This document shows positions 53,146 through 61,829 of a DNA stretch of 64,000 bases, piece after piece. The translations under genes and the position numbers were made by a program. Below the pieces are notes generated by a model. The model saw only the letters and a list, made by a program, of their open reading frames with translations, was not told the origin of the DNA and ran no database searches. The first letter of the stretch is position 1, and the number at the start of each line of letters is the position of its first letter. The stretch spans positions 310,001 to 374,000 of the forward strand of contig OZ246020.1 of assembly GCA_965230795.1 (NCBI GenBank), in the 5' to 3' direction. The stretch comes from PZPK01 sp965230795. GTDB lineage: Bacteria > Pseudomonadota > Gammaproteobacteria > Pseudomonadales > Oleiphilaceae.

Positions 53146-53175
53146 TTGGCATATTTTGGCAATATTTGCCATACT
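53146..53175 (+). promoter_or_regulatory. Promoter and operator of parDE
   Basis: TTGGCA (53146-53151), 18-bp spacer, CATACT (53170-53175). The dyad TGGCAATATTTGCCA (53157-53171) lies within the spacer and -10, a good position for autorepression by ParD or the ParDE complex. Confidence 0.65.
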
Positions 53176-53203
53176 AAAAGCTCCCCCAATGGAGGTAGAT
53201 GGT

Positions 53204-53452
53204 ATGGCCAACACAACGATGAATATCTCTTTACCTGAACAAATGCGTGATTGGGTCGAGCTTCAAATTGATAGCGGCGATTACTCCAATAATAGCGATT
53301 ACGTTCGTGACTTGATCCGTCAAGATAAAAACAAGAAGGAAAAGCTGATTGCGATGCAAACGGCAGTCAATGAAGGCTTAGCAAGCGGGAGTGCTGGTAA
53401 ACTGGATATCAACCAGATCAAAGAGAAAGCTAAGCGGCGAATGAGTCGCTGA
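53204..53452 (+). CDS. parD: ParD-type antitoxin
   Basis: An 82-residue ribbon-helix-helix antitoxin: N-terminal TTMNISLPEQMRDWVELQI and NNSDYVRDLIRQD form the DNA-binding fold, and the C-terminal helix (NQIKEKAKRRMSR) would wrap the toxin. GGAGG stands 8 nt before ATG-53204; an upstream TTG in the same frame falls inside the operator and is rejected. The stop overlaps the parE start by one base. Confidence 0.92.
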   Translation: MANTTMNISLPEQMRDWVELQIDSGDYSNNSDYVRDLIRQDKNKKEKLIAMQTAVNEGLASGSAGKLDINQIKEKAKRRMSR

Positions 53453-53754
53453 TGGCTAATTTGATAAAAACCAAGCTCGCCGAAGAAGATCTTATCGCTA
53501 TTTGGATGTATACCTATCAAGAATGGGGCGAACGGCAGGCTGATCTTTACCTAGATGATTTGAACGAAGCCTTCATGCGAATTGTGCGGTTTCCTGAAAT
53601 CGCAAGAGAAAGGACAGAGCTTTCGCCACCTGCACGAATTCATCCGCACAAACATCATCTCGTTGTGTATACCTTCGACGAATCTAACATCACGATTATT
53701 CGTGTTTTACATGAAAGCATGAATATCGATGATCACCTGCAGGATGAAGACTAA
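53452..53754 (+). CDS. parE: ParE-type toxin
   Basis: A 100-residue RelE/ParE-superfamily toxin (TKLAEEDLIAIWMYTYQEWG, RIVRFPEIARERTEL, HHLVVYTFDESNITIIRVLH). ParE members poison DNA gyrase; the basic C-terminal region and the ParD partner support ParE over RelE. It looks intact. The pair stands between metG and apbC, which are divergent neighbours in Pseudomonas. Confidence 0.92.
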   Translation: MANLIKTKLAEEDLIAIWMYTYQEWGERQADLYLDDLNEAFMRIVRFPEIARERTELSPPARIHPHKHHLVVYTFDESNITIIRVLHESMNIDDHLQDED

Positions 53755-53970
53755 CATCAGTCAATAATTTTGAGTCCGCTATGGAAACCAACCCAAAGTC
53801 AGGTTAGCACCAATAAAGCCAAAAGAGCTCACCTGTGCGACCAGAACGGCCACGCCAGGGTTGCGGGACCACCGACCTGTGAGAAAGTTGCTGATGGTTC
53901 ATCGCTCAGAGGGCTTGGGTTACACTACGCGTTTTTCGTATCCCCTGCCTTTTATTGTCAAGGAGTTCCC

Positions 53971-55074
53971 ATGAGCCGTATTGCGGAAAACGAATTGGAA
54001 GCGGCAATTCGAAATTACATCGATCCCTACCTGAATCAGGATCTGTATGCCATGAAGGCGGTGAAATCACTTGATTGCAGCGATGACGGTCGTGTGTCGC
54101 TGGTGATTCATCTTCCCTATGCCAGTGCCGGCACGCATGGAGCCATCCGGCAGATTCTGAGTACCCAGCTCGAAGATGTTGAGGGGGTGACTTCGGTAGA
54201 GGTGGAGATCCTGACGCGGATTGCTGCCCATGAGGCGCCGAACCAGCTCAAGAACCTGAGTAATGTGAAAAATATTATTGCCGTGGCATCGGGCAAGGGC
54301 GGTGTCGGCAAAAGCACGACCTCCGTGAATCTGGCGCTGGCACTGGCCCAGGAAGGCGCGCGCGTGGGGATTCTGGACGCGGACATCTATGGTCCCAGTA
54401 TCGGTATGATGCTTGGGGTGGCCGAAGGCACCCGGCCGGACACCATCGAGGACAAGTTTTTCGTTCCGGTAGAGGCGCACGGTATACAAGCCATGTCCAT
54501 GGCTTTTCTGGTGACCGATAAAACCCCGATGGTATGGCGCGGTCCCATGGTTAGCGGAGCTCTGCAGCAATTACTGACGCAGAGTCAGTGGGATGATCTG
54601 GATTACCTGATTGTCGACATGCCCCCCGGTACCGGTGATATCCAGCTGACCCTGTCACAAAAGGTCCCGGTCACCGGCGCTATCGTCGTCACCACTCCCC
54701 AGGACATTGCCCTGCTCGACTGCAAGAAAGGCATCGAAATGTTCCGTAAGGTGGATATTCCCGTGTTGGGCGTGGTCGAAAACATGAGCATGCATATCTG
54801 CAGCAACTGCGGCCACCATGAACCCCTCTTCGGTGAAGGCGGTGGTGAGCGGATCGCTCAGGAATATGACACCGTGGTCTTGGGGGAAATGCCGCTGCAT
54901 AAAACCATTCGCGAGCAAACCGATGCAGGTCAACCCACTGTGATCGCAGAACCGGATAGCGAAGTGGCGCATCTGTATAAGGATATGGCCCGCAAAGTTG
55001 GGGCTGAGATTTCCACCATGGCTCAGTCAGCACGGGGTGTATTTCCGGAGATTGTGGTTAGTCAGGACGAATGA
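53971..55074 (+). CDS. apbC: Mrp/ApbC iron-sulfur cluster carrier ATPase
   Basis: P-loop scaffold that loads 4Fe-4S clusters onto apoproteins. An N-terminal MIP18/DUF59 domain (~1-85) precedes the deviant Walker A SGKGGVGKSTTSVNLA (~108), DADIYGPSIGMMLG, DMPPGTGDIQLTLSQ and the cluster-binding CSNC. ATG-53971 with AAGGAG 5 nt upstream gives 367 residues. The frame is open another 200 bases upstream without coding character. Confidence 0.95.
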   Translation: MSRIAENELEAAIRNYIDPYLNQDLYAMKAVKSLDCSDDGRVSLVIHLPYASAGTHGAIRQILSTQLEDVEGVTSVEVEILTRIAAHEAPNQLKNLSNVKNIIAVASGKGGVGKSTTSVNLALALAQEGARVGILDADIYGPSIGMMLGVAEGTRPDTIEDKFFVPVEAHGIQAMSMAFLVTDKTPMVWRGPMVSGALQQLLTQSQWDDLDYLIVDMPPGTGDIQLTLSQKVPVTGAIVVTTPQDIALLDCKKGIEMFRKVDIPVLGVVENMSMHICSNCGHHEPLFGEGGGERIAQEYDTVVLGEMPLHKTIREQTDAGQPTVIAEPDSEVAHLYKDMARKVGAEISTMAQSARGVFPEIVVSQDE

Positions 55075-55091
55075 TCGGCTAACCCGGAAAC

Positions 55092-55131
55092 AAAAAAGGC
55101 GCTTGTCTTTGACAACAAGCGCCCGGTTTTT
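55092..55131. terminator. Bidirectional intrinsic terminator
   Basis: GGCGCTTGT (55098-55106) pairs with ACAAGCGCC (55115-55123); T tracts stand on both sides (five on plus, six on minus). It serves apbC (plus) and the GGDEF-EAL gene (minus). Confidence 0.9.
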
Positions 55132-55142
55132 AATCTGCGTAT

Positions 55143-57194
55143 TTAGACTGTCGATTTGACGATGTGTGGGGTCTGGTTCCAGCGATTAAGGAAGTCCGGG
55201 ATTTCGCTTACCGGCAATGGTTTGGCATAGAAGAAGCCTTGTGCGTAGTCGCAGCCAAGATTGATGAGTACCTCTTCCTGTTTACGGGATTCGATTCCTT
55301 CTGCCAGCACCTCAATGGCCAGACTGTCTGCCAGGGTGATAATACTTTTCACCAGGGCACGATCCGAATCACTCTTGATCAATTCGTTAACAAAAAGTCG
55401 ATCGACTTTGATCTTCGACAGGATGTGACTGAATTTCTTGATATAGCCGAGTGATGAATACCCGGTACCGAAATCATCGATACTGAATTTCAGGCCGGCC
55501 TTCAGTAGCTGTTCGATGCCACGTAGCACCACCGGATCGTCATCCAGTACCAGACGCTCGGTTACCTCCAGCTCGACCCAATCCAGGCGTTGCAGGAAGA
55601 TCTCATGTTTGTTGATCCATGAGGACAGCTGGCGATGGTGGAAATTTGTTGGACTGAAGTTCACCGAGACCACAAAGGGTTGGTCAAACTCATTGCGCCA
55701 TTGCTTGACCTGGTTGATGGCCTGTTCAAACACCCAGATGTCGATATCGAAAATCAGACCGGTCCGTTCGGCCACTGGAATAAACAGGTCAGGACGCACT
55801 TTACCGAGATCTTCATCTTCCCAGCGCAGCAGTGCTTCGAAACCGGCAATGGACATATCCTTAAGGTTAATCAGAGGCTGATAATGCAGCTCGAGTTGGT
55901 TCTTGGAGATGGCATCCTGTAGCTTGTTCTTGATAGTGTTGTTGAGCAGGATGTTGTGCATCATGGTCTGGTCGAAGAAGGCATAGGTGTTACGACCGGC
56001 TTCCTTGGCCTTGTACATGGCCGTGTCCGCTTTACGGATCAGCTCTTCAGTACTCTCACCATCTTCCGGATACAATACAACCCCGATACTACAGCCGAGT
56101 TGCAGCTGCGATTCGCTGTCGCTGAGACTAAAGTTTTCCTTGAACACCAGAATGGTTTCTTCGGCGACCACTTCGGCTTCAGAGCGTGACTTGCACTGGA
56201 AGCTGGCGATAAATTCATCGCCGCCGAACCGGGCCACGTACCCATCATACTTGTCGATCAGCGTTTTCAGTCGACCGGCACTCTCCTGCAGAATGCGGTC
56301 ACCGATGCTATGGCCCAGACTGTCGTTAACTTCCTTAAAGCCATCCAGGTCAATGAAGAACATGGCCAGTTTGGTTTTGTGGTCGCTGACCTGATAGGCC
56401 TCCATCTCTTTCTTCAGATGGCGATCGATATGACGGCGGTTGGGCAGGTTGGTGAGCACGTCAAAGTTGGCCTGGTACTCCAGCTGGTTTTCGTAGGATT
56501 CCCTGGCCAGAGCAAATTCCACCACTTGCCGCTGCCCCTGGTTCAGGGCTTCGACGAGATCGGTCAACTCGTCCTGATAATCGGCACGATTGAGTTTGAT
56601 GGGGAGGTGGGTCTTGCTGGTCAGTCGTTTGGGGTCCGAGGTGGCTTTACTGATGTCAGAGAGATGCTGGGTCACAGCTTTCTTGACGATGATACTGAAG
56701 ACAAAGCCAATCAGTCCGATCATGACGCTGGAACTGATGACGATGACTTTGACCTGCTCCAGAACCCCGCCAGTGATCAGTTCTTCATTAACGTCGACTT
56801 CGAGACGGCCCATGTTCTGGCCATTGAATACCAGATCAGCCTGCAAGTCAGCAGACTCTGACATGTCACCATATTCGTAGACATTGCCGAGCGACTCAAC
56901 AATGCGCAGACCCTTGATGGAGGGCATCCGGTACATGCCTTCAAGCAGAATGCGGGTACTGTCCTGATCCACATTCCATAGACTTCGGGCCAGCTGCTGC
57001 TTGACCGCATGAATGGTTTCTTCACCTTCTTCGTAGACGGAACTTTTGTCTTCCTGATACTGCTTGAACAGCAATGAAGATACCGTCACCAGTACGAAGA
57101 AAATACAGATGGAAATGAAGTAGAACGACAGACGGTGACCGAGCTTCTGAAACTGAAAACGTTGTTTCACACCCTTGAACATACTGGCTACCAA
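55143..57194 (-). CDS. Membrane GGDEF-EAL protein with intact EAL motifs
   Basis: A 683-residue inner-membrane c-di-GMP enzyme. Two transmembrane helices (~22-44 and ~148-170) enclose a ~100-residue periplasmic sensor; a HAMP-like linker leads to GGDEF (324-328 in VARFGGDEF) and EAL (453-455 in FEALLRW). The EAL domain keeps its motifs: VELEVTE, SIDDFGTGYSSLGY, KVDRLF, LAEGIE, QGFFYAKPL, so phosphodiesterase activity is expected. The I-site position reads KYDG rather than RxxD. A TTG start (57194) or the ATG at 57182 are both possible. Divergent from the barrel operon. Confidence 0.92.
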   Translation of the reverse strand: MVASMFKGVKQRFQFQKLGHRLSFYFISICIFFVLVTVSSLLFKQYQEDKSSVYEEGEETIHAVKQQLARSLWNVDQDSTRILLEGMYRMPSIKGLRIVESLGNVYEYGDMSESADLQADLVFNGQNMGRLEVDVNEELITGGVLEQVKVIVISSSVMIGLIGFVFSIIVKKAVTQHLSDISKATSDPKRLTSKTHLPIKLNRADYQDELTDLVEALNQGQRQVVEFALARESYENQLEYQANFDVLTNLPNRRHIDRHLKKEMEAYQVSDHKTKLAMFFIDLDGFKEVNDSLGHSIGDRILQESAGRLKTLIDKYDGYVARFGGDEFIASFQCKSRSEAEVVAEETILVFKENFSLSDSESQLQLGCSIGVVLYPEDGESTEELIRKADTAMYKAKEAGRNTYAFFDQTMMHNILLNNTIKNKLQDAISKNQLELHYQPLINLKDMSIAGFEALLRWEDEDLGKVRPDLFIPVAERTGLIFDIDIWVFEQAINQVKQWRNEFDQPFVVSVNFSPTNFHHRQLSSWINKHEIFLQRLDWVELEVTERLVLDDDPVVLRGIEQLLKAGLKFSIDDFGTGYSSLGYIKKFSHILSKIKVDRLFVNELIKSDSDRALVKSIITLADSLAIEVLAEGIESRKQEEVLINLGCDYAQGFFYAKPLPVSEIPDFLNRWNQTPHIVKSTV

Positions 57195-57447
57195 AATGAA
57201 CCCTACCTCTGAAAAAACCGAGCGTTTTGACTAACCCGCTGGATTTTGTACGGGCCTATGATTATGGTTTTATCACACTTGCATAACAGCTTTAGTACAT
57301 ACTAGTCCATCTCCCGGAAATTCGCAGACAAATTGGATTTTTTTTACGCTGTTTTACTGAATATGTTACATACTGCTGTGGTTTTTAGATCGCCCTGAAC
57401 TTTTGGTAGAAACATTTATGCATTTTAGGCATCGTGGACGGCAGGGA

Positions 57448-58668
57448 ATGCGGTATCGTCCTATACAACTCCTGCTGTTCCCGGTCCTTTTGTTTACGAG
57501 CTTTTGCGGACCGGCAGTTGCGGATTCTGAACGGGATATTGACTGGGGGGCGCTGACGCTTTTTGGTCAGGCAGCCCACTCCGAGGTTTTGGCGGAAGCG
57601 CCCGGTTCCTATTCCGAAAAGCTGAGTGATGCCTCGCTGGATCTGCTCTATACCGGTGGTTCCCATACCTTCCCCATTCTGGCGGAATATTTCTATGATT
57701 CCGAAGACAGTGACCGTACCCAGTTAAACCGGATCCAGTTGGGTTGGCGCCCCACAGAAACCACGACCCTGTGGCTGGGGAAATTCAATAATCCAAATGA
57801 ATACTGGCGTGACCGTTACCACGACGGACTCTACTTTTCGCCCAGTGTGACCGCGCCCTTTGAGAGCGCCCTGTTTTTTGAAGGTGGTGTCACCGCATCC
57901 CAGCTCTCAGGCGTCAGGTTCGAGCAGCGTATTCCCGTTGGCGATTCAGAGTGGTTGTTCAGTGCCGTTGTCGCGGATGGACCGAATGTGCTGCTGGACG
58001 AGAATGCTGACGTCGATCCGGACGATTTTTTCACGGATTTTGATTCAGATCAGTTGCTGTACAGTGCCGGCATCAGCTATATCCCGGATATTTTTTCCAC
58101 CACGGAGTTTGGTATCCGCTATTCCGAAGTGGATGCGCCCTGGGATGCCTTTGACTTCACCGGCTATGACTTTCTGCTCGAGGAATCCATTCTCAATGTC
58201 TATGCCAACTGGCAGCTGCAGGACTGGCGAATTCTACTGTCCCATTCGCGCTTTAAGCAGGATCTCGCAGTACCCGCGGAACTTCTTGAGTTTGTTGGGT
58301 CATTGGATTTCACCAATCCCGCCAACGCGCAATATATTCCGTTTGCAGAGGCGGCCACACTTGGCCAGCAGGTGAGTGGCAGCGTTGATCTGACCTTTCT
58401 TCATCTGGAATACCGCTGGAATGACCAATGGCTGGCTTACGGCCGTTATGAGCACTTTCGGGTCGATGCGGATCCGGAAACCCTGCCGGTGCTGGAAGAG
58501 TTTGGGGTTGATGAAAAATACAACAAACATATTCTCGGATTGCGCTATGACTTCGAGGCGACCCATGCCCTGTCGCTGCAATACTCCAATTATCGTTCCA
58601 CCATCTCCGATCAGGAGCAGAGTATGCTGCACCTGGTCTGGTCCTTTGCCTGGGAGGTGGTGCGATGA
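57448..58668 (+). CDS. Predicted outer-membrane beta-barrel protein
   Basis: About 406 residues: signal peptide (MRYRPIQLLLFPVLL, cleavage near PAVA) followed by many alternating strands with aromatic girdles (TQLNRIQLGWRPTETTTLWL, LGLRYDFEATHALSLQYSNY) and a C-terminal strand LVWSFAWEVVR. No family recognised; it resembles porins or barrel proteins of unknown function. Other starts in frame are ATG-57418 and TTG-57403. The stop overlaps the next gene (ATGA), so the three genes 57.4-61.1 kb form one operon. Confidence 0.75.
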   Translation: MRYRPIQLLLFPVLLFTSFCGPAVADSERDIDWGALTLFGQAAHSEVLAEAPGSYSEKLSDASLDLLYTGGSHTFPILAEYFYDSEDSDRTQLNRIQLGWRPTETTTLWLGKFNNPNEYWRDRYHDGLYFSPSVTAPFESALFFEGGVTASQLSGVRFEQRIPVGDSEWLFSAVVADGPNVLLDENADVDPDDFFTDFDSDQLLYSAGISYIPDIFSTTEFGIRYSEVDAPWDAFDFTGYDFLLEESILNVYANWQLQDWRILLSHSRFKQDLAVPAELLEFVGSLDFTNPANAQYIPFAEAATLGQQVSGSVDLTFLHLEYRWNDQWLAYGRYEHFRVDADPETLPVLEEFGVDEKYNKHILGLRYDFEATHALSLQYSNYRSTISDQEQSMLHLVWSFAWEVVR

Positions 58669-59156
58669 GTATTCGCCTACTTCTCACGGTACTGGCCGGA
58701 TTCGTGATCACACTTGGCAAGGTTGAGGCAGATGGCCACACGCAAAACACCGACAATTCGCGCATCGTGCTGTTTTGCAAGGGTGATTGTGATGCGCTGA
58801 ATCTGGATTCCCTGCGGCTGCGCAAACTGTTTTTGGGCTTGCCGGTGAAGGCCCGGGGTGATTATCTGCAGGCGGTTATTAATCTCAGTGATCCGGAACT
58901 GAGTGCATTTTTCTATCAGTCACTGGTGGCGATGACGCGAAAATCCTACGAGAAAAAACGTCTTTTGTATCAGCTGCGCTATGCCCTGACTTCGCCACCC
59001 CGCTTTGATGAATACCGCCTCTGGCGCGATCATGTTATGCGGCATGAGGCCTTGGTGTCCTTTGCCTGGGAGCATGAGCTCAGTGGTCTCGACAATATAA
59101 GCATCCTGCAAACCCTGTGGCAGCCGCCGCAGCAGGCGGAAGCGCATGAACACTAG
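58665..59156 (+). CDS. Small periplasmic protein, possibly PBP-like
   Basis: A 163-residue protein with a signal peptide (cleavage near VEADG). The mature part (LRLRKLFLGLPVKARGDYLQ, AFFYQSLVAMTRKSYEKKRL, RLWRDHVMRHEALVSFAWE) recalls the short relatives of phosphate-binding periplasmic proteins, which have a similar leucine-rich FLGL start and a tryptophan-containing middle. Two Cys (CKGDC) lie in the N-terminal part. It overlaps the barrel gene by 4 bp and the GGDEF-EAL gene by 11 bp. Role as a sensor ligand for the downstream protein is inference. Confidence 0.65.
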   Translation: MSIRLLLTVLAGFVITLGKVEADGHTQNTDNSRIVLFCKGDCDALNLDSLRLRKLFLGLPVKARGDYLQAVINLSDPELSAFFYQSLVAMTRKSYEKKRLLYQLRYALTSPPRFDEYRLWRDHVMRHEALVSFAWEHELSGLDNISILQTLWQPPQQAEAHEH

Positions 59157-61140
59157 CTCGCAACCACTACAACGTCACCTGCTGAAACTGGTGGTGGTGA
59201 TTCAGCTGGTGGTCTTTGTGATGCTGTTCTGGGTGCTCGATTCCTATGTGTCGCAATTGATACGGAATAACTTCGTTGATTCTGCGCGCACCACAGCGGT
59301 AGATACCAGCGACATGCTGGTGAGCACCAGAGCACTGCAGAGTCCGGACTCTCTGGAGGATGACCTGGAGCAGCTGCTACTGAAACCCGGGGTGGTCTAT
59401 GCCGAAGTCGTTGTCGATGGTAAGCGCTATCTACCCACCTTGTTGCGTGACCTGCCGGGTCAGGAGGTCGCCGAATCCCAGTTCAGTGAGGACTATGCCG
59501 TCGGTTCCCACGGTGATCAGACCTACTACCTGACCATGCCCCTGATTGATGACAGGCGTCTGACATTTTTGCGCATGGGCTTCGATGAATCAGACGTTCA
59601 AGCCACGCTGCAACAAAGTCGCCTCGCCATACTGGGTAGTCTTGGTACCACTGCGGTTTTGAGTATTCTGGCCGTCTGGTTTTTCAGTCTTCGTCTGACC
59701 CGCCCCCTGCTTGATCTGGCCGAGGCATCGCGCCAGATTGCCGAGGGTCAGCAGGAGAGTCGCCTGCGTATACAGTCGCCGGTTCGGGAGCTGGATATAT
59801 TGTCGCATTCCCTTGACGACATGCACGTCAAGCTCCTGTCTCGCAATCGACGCCTGAAACACCTGGCCTCTACAGACGCCCTCACGGGAATTCCGAACCG
59901 GCTTGCCTTCAGCAACTTTCTTAATCGCCAGGTGGCTGCATCGCCAAAACAGGTTTTCGGGCTGGTGATCATTGATATCAATCGCTTCAAGGATATCAAT
60001 GATCATCATGGTCATGTGGTGGGGGATCATGTGGTCAGTGCGGTGGCACAGAGACTCAAACAACTGAGTCGCGATCAGGACTTGATTGCGCGTATTGGCG
60101 GGGATGAGTTTGCCCTGGTACTGCATGACATGTCTGAAATCGGTATTCGTCGATTTTGCGTCAATATTGGCGAGACGATCAGCCAGCCCATTGAGATTAA
60201 TGGGCTGATTCTGGAAGTGAGCGCCAGTATAGGTGCCACGCTGATTGAAGAGGCTGGCTTATCTCCCGAGGACTATATCCATCAGGCCGATATGGCCATG
60301 TATGAAGCCAAGCGCAACCGCGATCCCTACTGCCTCTTCGGCAAGCAGCAATTTGAAGATAGCGTACGGGAAACACTGATTCGAAAGGCCCTGAGTGCGG
60401 GTATCGAGAGTTTTTCCCGACTTGGATTGCTGGTGCATTATCAGCCGCGTTTTGAGACCGAGCGTTTCCGTGTGACCGGTGTTGAGGCCCTGTTGCGCTG
60501 GGAACACGGTGAATTTGGCAGTCTGTCACCGGAGCAGTTTATTCCCGTTGCGGAACGCGAGGGCTTCATCATCCAACTCAGTGATTATGTGCTCGATACC
60601 GCCGGCGCACAGGTGAAAGAATGGGCGGAGCTGGGGCACGCCCTGCCCGTTGCCATCAATATGTCGGAACGGGATCTGCGTGATCCGGCCTTTGAGTCGC
60701 GTCTGCATCAGGTCTATCAGCGTTACAAGATTCCCTACCATCTATTGGAGGTTGAAATTGCAGAGGGGCTGGCCCTGAAAGACCTCGAACTCTGTGCAGA
60801 TGTCATTACCCGTTTGCACCGCCTGGGCATTCCCTGCTATCTCGATGGCGCCCGTGGCCGCCTGAATAGTCAGATGTTACAGGCCTTGCCAGTCAAAGGC
60901 GTCAAACTGGATCCTCGCTGGATTCGTCAGTCCTTGCAGGATTCAAAGGACTTTTCGGCTGTCGAAACGGTGCTGGAACAACTCAAAGGCTTGCAGTTGA
61001 TGGTGATTGCAACCGGCGTTGAGACCGAGGATATGACCACGACACTCAGCGACATCGGTTGTCATGCGCTGCAGGGTTTTCATTTCAGCCGCCCGGTACC
61101 GCCCAGTTTTATCGAGAGTAACTTTCTTCTCGAAAATTAA
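59146..61140 (+). CDS. Membrane GGDEF protein with degenerate EAL domain
   Basis: A 664-residue inner-membrane protein: helix (~14-32), periplasmic region (~33-155), helix (~160-182), HAMP-like linker, GGDEF (318-322, with I-site RDQD 309-312) and EAL domain (~415-655). GGDEF motifs are intact, so cyclase activity is likely. The EAL domain keeps EAL (447-449), EVEIAE and Lys587 but has DGARGR (567-572) for the DDFGTG metal motif and ATGVE (Thr623) for AEGVE; two catalytic positions are lost, so hydrolysis is unlikely. It could bind c-di-GMP as LapD does. Last gene of the operon. Confidence 0.9.
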   Translation: MNTSSQPLQRHLLKLVVVIQLVVFVMLFWVLDSYVSQLIRNNFVDSARTTAVDTSDMLVSTRALQSPDSLEDDLEQLLLKPGVVYAEVVVDGKRYLPTLLRDLPGQEVAESQFSEDYAVGSHGDQTYYLTMPLIDDRRLTFLRMGFDESDVQATLQQSRLAILGSLGTTAVLSILAVWFFSLRLTRPLLDLAEASRQIAEGQQESRLRIQSPVRELDILSHSLDDMHVKLLSRNRRLKHLASTDALTGIPNRLAFSNFLNRQVAASPKQVFGLVIIDINRFKDINDHHGHVVGDHVVSAVAQRLKQLSRDQDLIARIGGDEFALVLHDMSEIGIRRFCVNIGETISQPIEINGLILEVSASIGATLIEEAGLSPEDYIHQADMAMYEAKRNRDPYCLFGKQQFEDSVRETLIRKALSAGIESFSRLGLLVHYQPRFETERFRVTGVEALLRWEHGEFGSLSPEQFIPVAEREGFIIQLSDYVLDTAGAQVKEWAELGHALPVAINMSERDLRDPAFESRLHQVYQRYKIPYHLLEVEIAEGLALKDLELCADVITRLHRLGIPCYLDGARGRLNSQMLQALPVKGVKLDPRWIRQSLQDSKDFSAVETVLEQLKGLQLMVIATGVETEDMTTTLSDIGCHALQGFHFSRPVPPSFIESNFLLEN

Positions 61141-61187
61141 CACGTGTTCAAGTTCCGTTTGTGGCAAAGCTGTCAGGGCATAAAGGC

Positions 61188-61216
61188 TTTTGTCGCTGTC
61201 CCAGTCACGGTATGAT
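61188..61216 (+). promoter_or_regulatory. Possible promoter of dcd
   Basis: TATGAT (61211-61216) followed by GTCGCGCC; TTTTGT stands 17 bp upstream at 61188-61193. Leader about 30 nt. Confidence 0.4.
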
Positions 61217-61254
61217 GTCGCGCCATTCCATGAGCACAACCAAGAGCAAATTCG

Positions 61255-61821
61255 ATGTCGATCAAATCAGATAAATGGATCAAGCGCATGGCTGCCGAAC
61301 AGGGCATGATAGAGCCCTTCGAGCCTGGTCAGGTTAGAGAAGATGCGGGCGGCCGCATTATTTCCTACGGCACCTCCAGTTATGGCTATGACGTTCGTTG
61401 CAGCAGCGAGTTCAAGATTTTTACCAACGTGCACTCGGCAACGGTGGATCCCAAGAACTTTGATGAGAGCAGTTTTGTCGATATCGACAGCGACGTCTGT
61501 ATTATCCCGCCCAATTCGTTCGCCCTGGCGCGCACTGTCGAGTATTTTCGCATTCCCCGAAGCGTATTGACCGTGTGCCTGGGTAAATCCACCTATGCCC
61601 GTTGCGGAATCATTGTGAATGTCACTCCGCTGGAGCCGGAATGGGAAGGTCACGTCACCCTGGAATTTTCCAACACCACGAATTTGCCGGCGAAGATCTA
61701 TGCCAACGAAGGCGTCGCTCAGATGCTGTTTTTTGAATCTGACGAGATCTGCGAAACCAGTTACCGGGATCGTGGCGGCAAATATCAGGGCCAGACTGGC
61801 GTTACCCTGCCAAAAACCTGA
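61255..61821 (+). CDS. dcd: dCTP deaminase
   Basis: Converts dCTP to dUTP for thymidylate synthesis. The 188 residues show IKSDKWIKRMAAEQGMIEPF, SYGTSSYGYDVRCS, VLTVCLGKSTYARCGIIVN with the active-site region, and TPLEPEWEGHVTLEFSNTT. Typical length. It starts a short plus-strand group with the aldolase and yjaG genes. Confidence 0.97.
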   Translation: MSIKSDKWIKRMAAEQGMIEPFEPGQVREDAGGRIISYGTSSYGYDVRCSSEFKIFTNVHSATVDPKNFDESSFVDIDSDVCIIPPNSFALARTVEYFRIPRSVLTVCLGKSTYARCGIIVNVTPLEPEWEGHVTLEFSNTTNLPAKIYANEGVAQMLFFESDEICETSYRDRGGKYQGQTGVTLPKT

Positions 61822-61829
61822 TTAGCCTC

